DNA of 64,000 nucleotides from Kocuria sp. TGY1127_2 (lineage in GTDB: Bacteria > Actinomycetota > Actinomycetes > Actinomycetales > Micrococcaceae), in assembly GCF_013394385.1 (NCBI RefSeq), contig NZ_AP022834.1:2604001-2668000 (forward strand), written 5' to 3'. The position numbers and the translations under genes were made by a program. The number at the start of each line of letters is the position of its first letter. The first letter of the stretch is position 1. The notes under the pieces were generated by a model. The model had not been told where the DNA came from. It was given only the letters and a program-made list of their open reading frames with translations, and searched no databases. Below are positions 60,017 through 64,000 of this stretch, piece after piece.

Positions 60017-62035
60017 ATGACCCCAAGCTCATCTGCACAGCCCGAAGGATCACCCCGTTCGGAGGATCATGACCTCGACACCTCAGGCATGAATACCTCG
60101 GTGGATCCACGCAATGACCTCTATCGTTACGCCAACGGAGCGTGGATCGACCAGCACCGAATCCCCGCTGACCGGGGAATCGACGGCGCATTCTACGCAC
60201 TGCGCGACCGCTCCGAAGAACAGATCCGAGACATCATCGTCTCGGCCGGCGAAGCCGATCCCGAGTCCAAAGTCGGTGCGTTGTACAACTCCTTCATGGA
60301 CGTGGACGCGATCAACGACGCCGGCAATCAGCCCCTGGAAAAGGATTTCTCCCTCCTGGACGCGGTTCAGGACAAGGACGGCCTGGTCATAGTGCTCGCT
60401 GCCCTCGATGCCAGCGGCGTCGGCAGCCCGGTCGGCCTGTACATCAACAACGACGCCAAGAACGCGACGGAATACGTCCCCTATGTGGCACAGTCCGGTC
60501 TCGGCCTTCCGGACGAGGAATACTACCGCGAGGCCAAGTACGCCGAGATCCGCGAGGCATACCGCGAACACATTTCCCGAATGTTCGAGATTACGGGAGC
60601 GGCCGAACGCCTCGGCGAGACCCCCGATTCGGCGGCACGGCAAGTCTTCGATCTGGAAACGCAGCTCGCCTCGCATCACTGGGACAAGGTCATGTGCCGC
60701 GATGCGCACAAAACCTACAATCCCTACACCCTGGCTGGGCTCAAGGATAAATTCCCGGGCTTCCCTTGGGGTCGGTGGGTCGAAGCCCTCGGGGGCTCCG
60801 AGGAGAGTTTCGCACGCGTCGTCGTCGCGCAGCCTTCCTTCCTCAAGTCCTTCGCAGCCATGTGGAAGACGGAGCCGATGTCCCGCTGGAAACTCTGGAC
60901 TGCTTGGCACATCATTCACTCCCGCGCCGCATTCCTTCACGACGAGGCGGTGCAGGAGAATTTCGAGTTCTACTCCAAGCGCCTCATGGGAACAGAGGAA
61001 ATGCGCGATCGTTGGAAGCGCGGAGTCGGGCTCGTGGAATCTCTTCTGGGCGAGGAAGTCGGCAAGGAATACGTCGCCCGCCACTTCCCGCCCGAGCACA
61101 AGCAGCGGATGCAGGAACTCGTCGGGAACCTGATCGAGGCCTACCGTGATTCCATTTCCTCGTTGGACTGGATGACGCCGGCCACCCGTGAACGAGCATT
61201 GGAGAAGCTCTCTAAATTCACCCCGAAGATCGGGTACCCGGACGAATGGCGTGACTACTCCTCATTGCAGATCAGTCAGAACCTCGTGGAGAACGTCCGC
61301 TCGGGCAATCGTTTCGAACACGACTACGAGCTCGGAAAGCTGGGTCAGCCCATCAACCGTCATGAGTGGCACATGACTCCCCAGACCGTGAACGCGTATT
61401 TCAATCCGGTGATGAACGAAATCGTGTTCCCCGCTGCGATCCTGCAGCCGCCGTTCTTCTCGATGGATGCCGATGACGCCGCAAATTACGGCGGCATCGG
61501 GGCCGTCATCGGGCACGAGATCGGGCATGGCTTCGACGATCAGGGGGCCAAGTACGACGGTGACGGCAACCTCAACGACTGGTGGACCGAGAAGGATCTC
61601 GAAGAATTCGAGAACCGCACGAATTCGTTGGTCAGCCAGTATGCGCAATACACCCCGGAGGGGTTGGACCCGGCCGAGGACCGCGTCAACGGTGAACTGA
61701 CTCTAGGAGAGAATATCGGCGACCTGGGTGGGTTGACGATTGCGATTAAGGCGTACCGCAAGGCGCTCGAGAAGCAAGGCACCACGCTCGAGGACGCGCC
61801 CGAGGTCGACGGCGTCAGCGCTGTTCAGCGCCTGATTCTGGCCTTCGCGCAGATTTGGCGGTCCAAGGCGCGCCCCCAGACAGCCAAGATGCTTCTGTCG
61901 ATCGACCCGCATTCCCCCTCGGAATTCCGGTGCAATGGCACGGTTCGCAATGTCGACGAGTTCCACGAGGCCTTCGGCGTTCGGCCCGAGGACGAGATGT
62001 GGCTCGACCCCGAGGAGAGGGTGAGGATCTGGTGA
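60017..62035 (+). CDS. M13-family zinc metallopeptidase (PepO/neprilysin-like)
   Basis: A 672-residue oligopeptidase. The zinc motif HEIGH lies in VIGHEIGHGFDDQGAKYD (about residues 498-515), and the third ligand Glu in ENIGDLGGLTIA; NAYFNPVMNEIVFPAAIL and the terminal CNGTVRNVDEFHEAFGV are family hallmarks. No signal peptide is seen, so it acts in the cytoplasm on peptides. No Shine-Dalgarno; TAGAGT lies 6 nt upstream. Its stop overlaps the kinase start by 4 nt (GTGA), making it the first gene of a coupled three-gene operon with pxpA. Confidence 0.93.
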   Translation: MTPSSSAQPEGSPRSEDHDLDTSGMNTSVDPRNDLYRYANGAWIDQHRIPADRGIDGAFYALRDRSEEQIRDIIVSAGEADPESKVGALYNSFMDVDAINDAGNQPLEKDFSLLDAVQDKDGLVIVLAALDASGVGSPVGLYINNDAKNATEYVPYVAQSGLGLPDEEYYREAKYAEIREAYREHISRMFEITGAAERLGETPDSAARQVFDLETQLASHHWDKVMCRDAHKTYNPYTLAGLKDKFPGFPWGRWVEALGGSEESFARVVVAQPSFLKSFAAMWKTEPMSRWKLWTAWHIIHSRAAFLHDEAVQENFEFYSKRLMGTEEMRDRWKRGVGLVESLLGEEVGKEYVARHFPPEHKQRMQELVGNLIEAYRDSISSLDWMTPATRERALEKLSKFTPKIGYPDEWRDYSSLQISQNLVENVRSGNRFEHDYELGKLGQPINRHEWHMTPQTVNAYFNPVMNEIVFPAAILQPPFFSMDADDAANYGGIGAVIGHEIGHGFDDQGAKYDGDGNLNDWWTEKDLEEFENRTNSLVSQYAQYTPEGLDPAEDRVNGELTLGENIGDLGGLTIAIKAYRKALEKQGTTLEDAPEVDGVSAVQRLILAFAQIWRSKARPQTAKMLLSIDPHSPSEFRCNGTVRNVDEFHEAFGVRPEDEMWLDPEERVRIW

Positions 62036-62973
62036 AGCCGGAGGTGTTCGTCGTCGGGTCGGTGAGCCGCGACGTCACCGTGACCGTTGAGAAGTTTCCG
62101 GCCCCCGGGGAAACGGTCGTGGGCCATTCCGTAACGTACGGTCTGGGCGGTAAAGGAGCTAATCAAGCGGTTGCCTCCGCGCTAACCGGAGTCCCGACCT
62201 CCTTCCTCGGGTGCGTTGGAACTGACGAGGTCGGAAAACAGCTCGTCTCGGTCCTCCGCGACCGAGGGGTCCGGACCGAATGGGTCGTCGAGGTGCCCGG
62301 GGACTCGGGCTCGGCGCACATCACCGTGGACGCGCTCGGGGAGAACATGATCTCGATCGTCCCAGCGGCGAACCGGTCGGTCTCCCCCGAGCTGATTCGG
62401 CGGGGGCGCGATTGCAGTTTCGACGATGCCGCGGTCGTCATGGCGCAGGGCGAAATTCCGGCCGAAGCCCTCGAGGAGTTGGCGCGAGCGGTCGCGCCCC
62501 TCGAAGCGCGTCTGGTCCTGAACCTCGCTCCGGCCGTGAAAGTCTCGACCGAGTGCCTCGCCGCGACCGACGTGTTGATGGTCAATGAGTCCGAAGCCGC
62601 CGCAGTGTTGAGCGAATTGGGCTCGGCGACTGTCGAGTCGGTCGCCCAACGGTTGACCGAACTCGCGCCGAATGTGGTCGTGACATTGGGCGAGCAGGGC
62701 TCTGTCGTTGCCACCCGCGAGGATCCTCGGCCCACACGTATCCAGGCTTTCCCCACAGAAGATGTGGTGGATACGACCGGTGCGGGAGACGCTTATGCGG
62801 GGGTCTTCGCAGCTGCCTTGGCACATCGGGTGTGTTCCGACGACGGCGCAGGAACCCTGCCGCTGGAAACTCTGGCGGCGTGCGCGACCATCGCCTCCCG
62901 CGAGGCCGCCAAGGTCGTCGAGAAGGCAGGGGCGTCGTCATCCTACTCAGAATTCTCTTTGGAGGAACAATGA
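62032..62973 (+). CDS. PfkB-family carbohydrate kinase (ribokinase-like)
   Basis: A 313-residue kinase of the ribokinase family. GLGGKGANQAVA (about residues 39-50) binds the sugar, and DTTGAGDAYAGVF near residue 245 holds the catalytic Asp and anion hole; VLMVNESEAAAV is also typical. The GTG at 62032 overlaps the peptidase stop and has GAGG upstream. Ribose is the default substrate, but the genomic setting between a peptidase and 5-oxoprolinase subunit A gives no support for ribose use. Confidence 0.88.
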   Translation: MKPEVFVVGSVSRDVTVTVEKFPAPGETVVGHSVTYGLGGKGANQAVASALTGVPTSFLGCVGTDEVGKQLVSVLRDRGVRTEWVVEVPGDSGSAHITVDALGENMISIVPAANRSVSPELIRRGRDCSFDDAAVVMAQGEIPAEALEELARAVAPLEARLVLNLAPAVKVSTECLAATDVLMVNESEAAAVLSELGSATVESVAQRLTELAPNVVVTLGEQGSVVATREDPRPTRIQAFPTEDVVDTTGAGDAYAGVFAAALAHRVCSDDGAGTLPLETLAACATIASREAAKVVEKAGASSSYSEFSLEEQ

Positions 62974-63731
62974 AGGTTGATCTCAATTCGGACTCGGGCG
63001 AGTCCTTCGGCTCCTGGACCATGGGCGACGACGCCACGATGGCGCGGATCGTCTCCTCGCTCAACGTCGCATGCGGATTCCACGCCGGAGACCCCGTCGT
63101 CGCACGGACGACGTGCCGTGCGGCGGCGGAAGCCGGTGCCGCTGTGGGGGCTCACGTTTCTTACCCCGATCTGCAAGGATTCGGCCGGAGAGTCATGGAC
63201 ATGGGCCACAATGAGCTGGTGAACTCGGTGATCTACCAGATCGGCGCGCTCCAGGCCATCGCGGTGGCCTCGGGTACGCAGGTTGCTTACGTCAAACCCC
63301 ACGGGGCGCTCTACAATCACATTGCCCGCGATGAAGCCCAAGCCCGCGCTGTGGCGGAAGGTATCGCATCGGTCAGCACCGATCTGCCGATCTTGGTTCT
63401 GCCGAATTCCAAGATCGCAATGGCCGCGGAGGCAGCCGGGTTGCGCGCGGTTCCAGAGGTCTTCGCAGACCGCGGCTACAACTCGGACGGTTCCCTCGTG
63501 TCTCGCAGGGAACAAGGCGCGGTCCTCCACGATGCCGACGAGATCGCTTCCCGCGTCGTGCGCATGGTCAAGGACGGACTGGTCACTGCGGTCGACGGTT
63601 CAGAGATCGAGGTCAATGCCCAGAGCGTGTGCGTGCACGGGGATACACCGGGAGCTGTGGAGATCGCGAGAACCATCCGCCAAAGTCTCGACGACGCCGG
63701 AATCGCGGTAGAAAGTTTCGCCGCAGCATAA
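62970..63731 (+). CDS. pxpA: 5-Oxoprolinase subunit A (LamB/YcsF family)
   Basis: A 253-residue protein of the LamB/YcsF family; with PxpB and PxpC it hydrolyses 5-oxoproline (pyroglutamate) to glutamate using ATP. Family hallmarks are DLNSDSGESFGSW, NVACGFHAGDP, GAHVSYPDLQGFGRR, VKPHGALYNH and CVHGDTPGAVEIA. GGAGGAAC precedes the ATG at 62970, which overlaps the kinase stop (ATGA). pxpB and pxpC are not in the window. A terminator follows. Confidence 0.93.
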   Translation: MKVDLNSDSGESFGSWTMGDDATMARIVSSLNVACGFHAGDPVVARTTCRAAAEAGAAVGAHVSYPDLQGFGRRVMDMGHNELVNSVIYQIGALQAIAVASGTQVAYVKPHGALYNHIARDEAQARAVAEGIASVSTDLPILVLPNSKIAMAAEAAGLRAVPEVFADRGYNSDGSLVSRREQGAVLHDADEIASRVVRMVKDGLVTAVDGSEIEVNAQSVCVHGDTPGAVEIARTIRQSLDDAGIAVESFAAA

Positions 63732-63760
63732 CTCGGTGGAAGCACTCACTCGAACGAGAA

Positions 63761-63795
63761 AAGCGCACCGGAGTAGTTCGACAACCGGTGCGCTT
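63761..63795 (+). terminator. Hairpin terminator of the peptidase-kinase-pxpA operon
   Basis: AAGCGCACCGG (63761-63771) pairs perfectly with CCGGTGCGCTT (63785-63795), 30 nt after the pxpA stop. Arms nearly match the fbaA terminator. Confidence 0.8.
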
Positions 63796-63838
63796 GTGGC
63801 ATTCGTGGCGAAGAGTCATCGCCCCCAGCACAAGATAC

Positions 63839-64000
63839 TCAGGAGAGCTCGGGCCTGACCCTGGAATCGTCAACATCTCGGTGGCGCCAAGCCTCGACAA
63901 TCCACATCGCAAAGAACACGAAGAGGCACATGATGGGTATCGCGGAGATGACCAACGGGATCGTGGTGATGTCGTCCAAATACTGCGAGGACCCGTACAA
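63839..64000 (-). CDS. Membrane protein, C-terminal 53 residues only
   Basis: The reverse frame enters from beyond the window and ends at TGA 63839. It encodes one hydrophobic segment (IPLVISAIPIMCLFVFFAMW) and a charged tail (EAWRHRDVDDSRVRPELS). The family cannot be named from this fragment; with pxpA as neighbour an oxoproline- or peptide-related transporter is possible but unproven. Confidence 0.6.
   Translation of the reverse strand: MYGSSQYLDDITTIPLVISAIPIMCLFVFFAMWIVEAWRHRDVDDSRVRPELS

Noticed and set aside
1-64000. CRISPR array, rRNA operon, prophage or intact insertion sequence
   Set aside because: No regularly spaced direct repeats, no rRNA sequence, and no transposase or phage structural gene was found.

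Overview
The window is chromosomal DNA from a high-GC Gram-positive actinobacterium, most likely a member of the Micrococcales and probably Micrococcaceae-like. The evidence is uniformly high-GC coding sequence, the order pyrE / TrmH-type methyltransferase / class II fbaA / DUF3151 / ald / purA, frequent GTG starts, many start codons without a ribosome-binding site, and tRNAs without encoded CCA. The lineage is inferred from gene order and protein character; no search was run.

Layout. (1) 1-12.7 kb is core metabolism: a partial nucleoside hydrolase, an AnsP-like amino acid permease, a MetE-like protein under a SAM riboswitch followed by a stand-alone PTS EIIA-Glc, purU, a thiolase, corA, purA, a DUF4870 protein, ald, DUF3151 and fbaA. 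(2) 12.9-15.0 kb holds a tandem pair of paralogous secreted proteins of unknown function. (3) 15.3-19.8 kb carries the TrmH-type methyltransferase, pyrE, pabB and an FMN-binding glutamate-synthase-like enzyme. (4) 19.9-29.1 kb is a fatty- or branched-acyl-CoA degradation block: two glutaryl-CoA-dehydrogenase-like ACADs, an SDR, a thiolase and an acyl-CoA synthetase; nadE and a second acyl-CoA ligase are transcribed divergently. (5) 29.2-32.6 kb has a Met/His-rich membrane protein, a PepSY-TM protein and a Gfo/Idh/MocA oxidoreductase. (6) 32.7-38.1 kb is the valine/isobutyrate degradation operon (mmsA, HIBYL-CoA hydrolase, mmsB, enoyl-CoA hydratase) with an upstream SDR, followed by exoA and a Gly-X-Y-repeat lipoprotein.

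(7) 40.4-56.4 kb is accessory in character: a methyltransferase, an XRE-regulated cupin/aldo-keto reductase/oxidoreductase module, several GNATs (one 5'-truncated), an ArsR-MFS efflux operon, a C-terminal fragment of a second MFS gene, and a LysR-linked catabolic cluster (MHS transporter, M20 amidohydrolase, DUF1028, RidA, flavin monooxygenase). I consider that cluster the best candidate for an undescribed pathway. It ends at a tRNA cluster (Glu-Asp-Phe). (8) 57.3-64 kb returns to core genes: a tandem universal stress protein, a ferredoxin-NADP reductase, an M13 metallopeptidase, and overlapping PfkB-kinase and pxpA genes, ending in a partial membrane protein.

A window-wide feature is a set of twelve start codons that lack a Shine-Dalgarno sequence and instead have a -10-like hexamer 6-8 nt upstream, as expected for leaderless mRNAs. 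No intact insertion sequence, prophage, CRISPR array or rRNA gene was seen.
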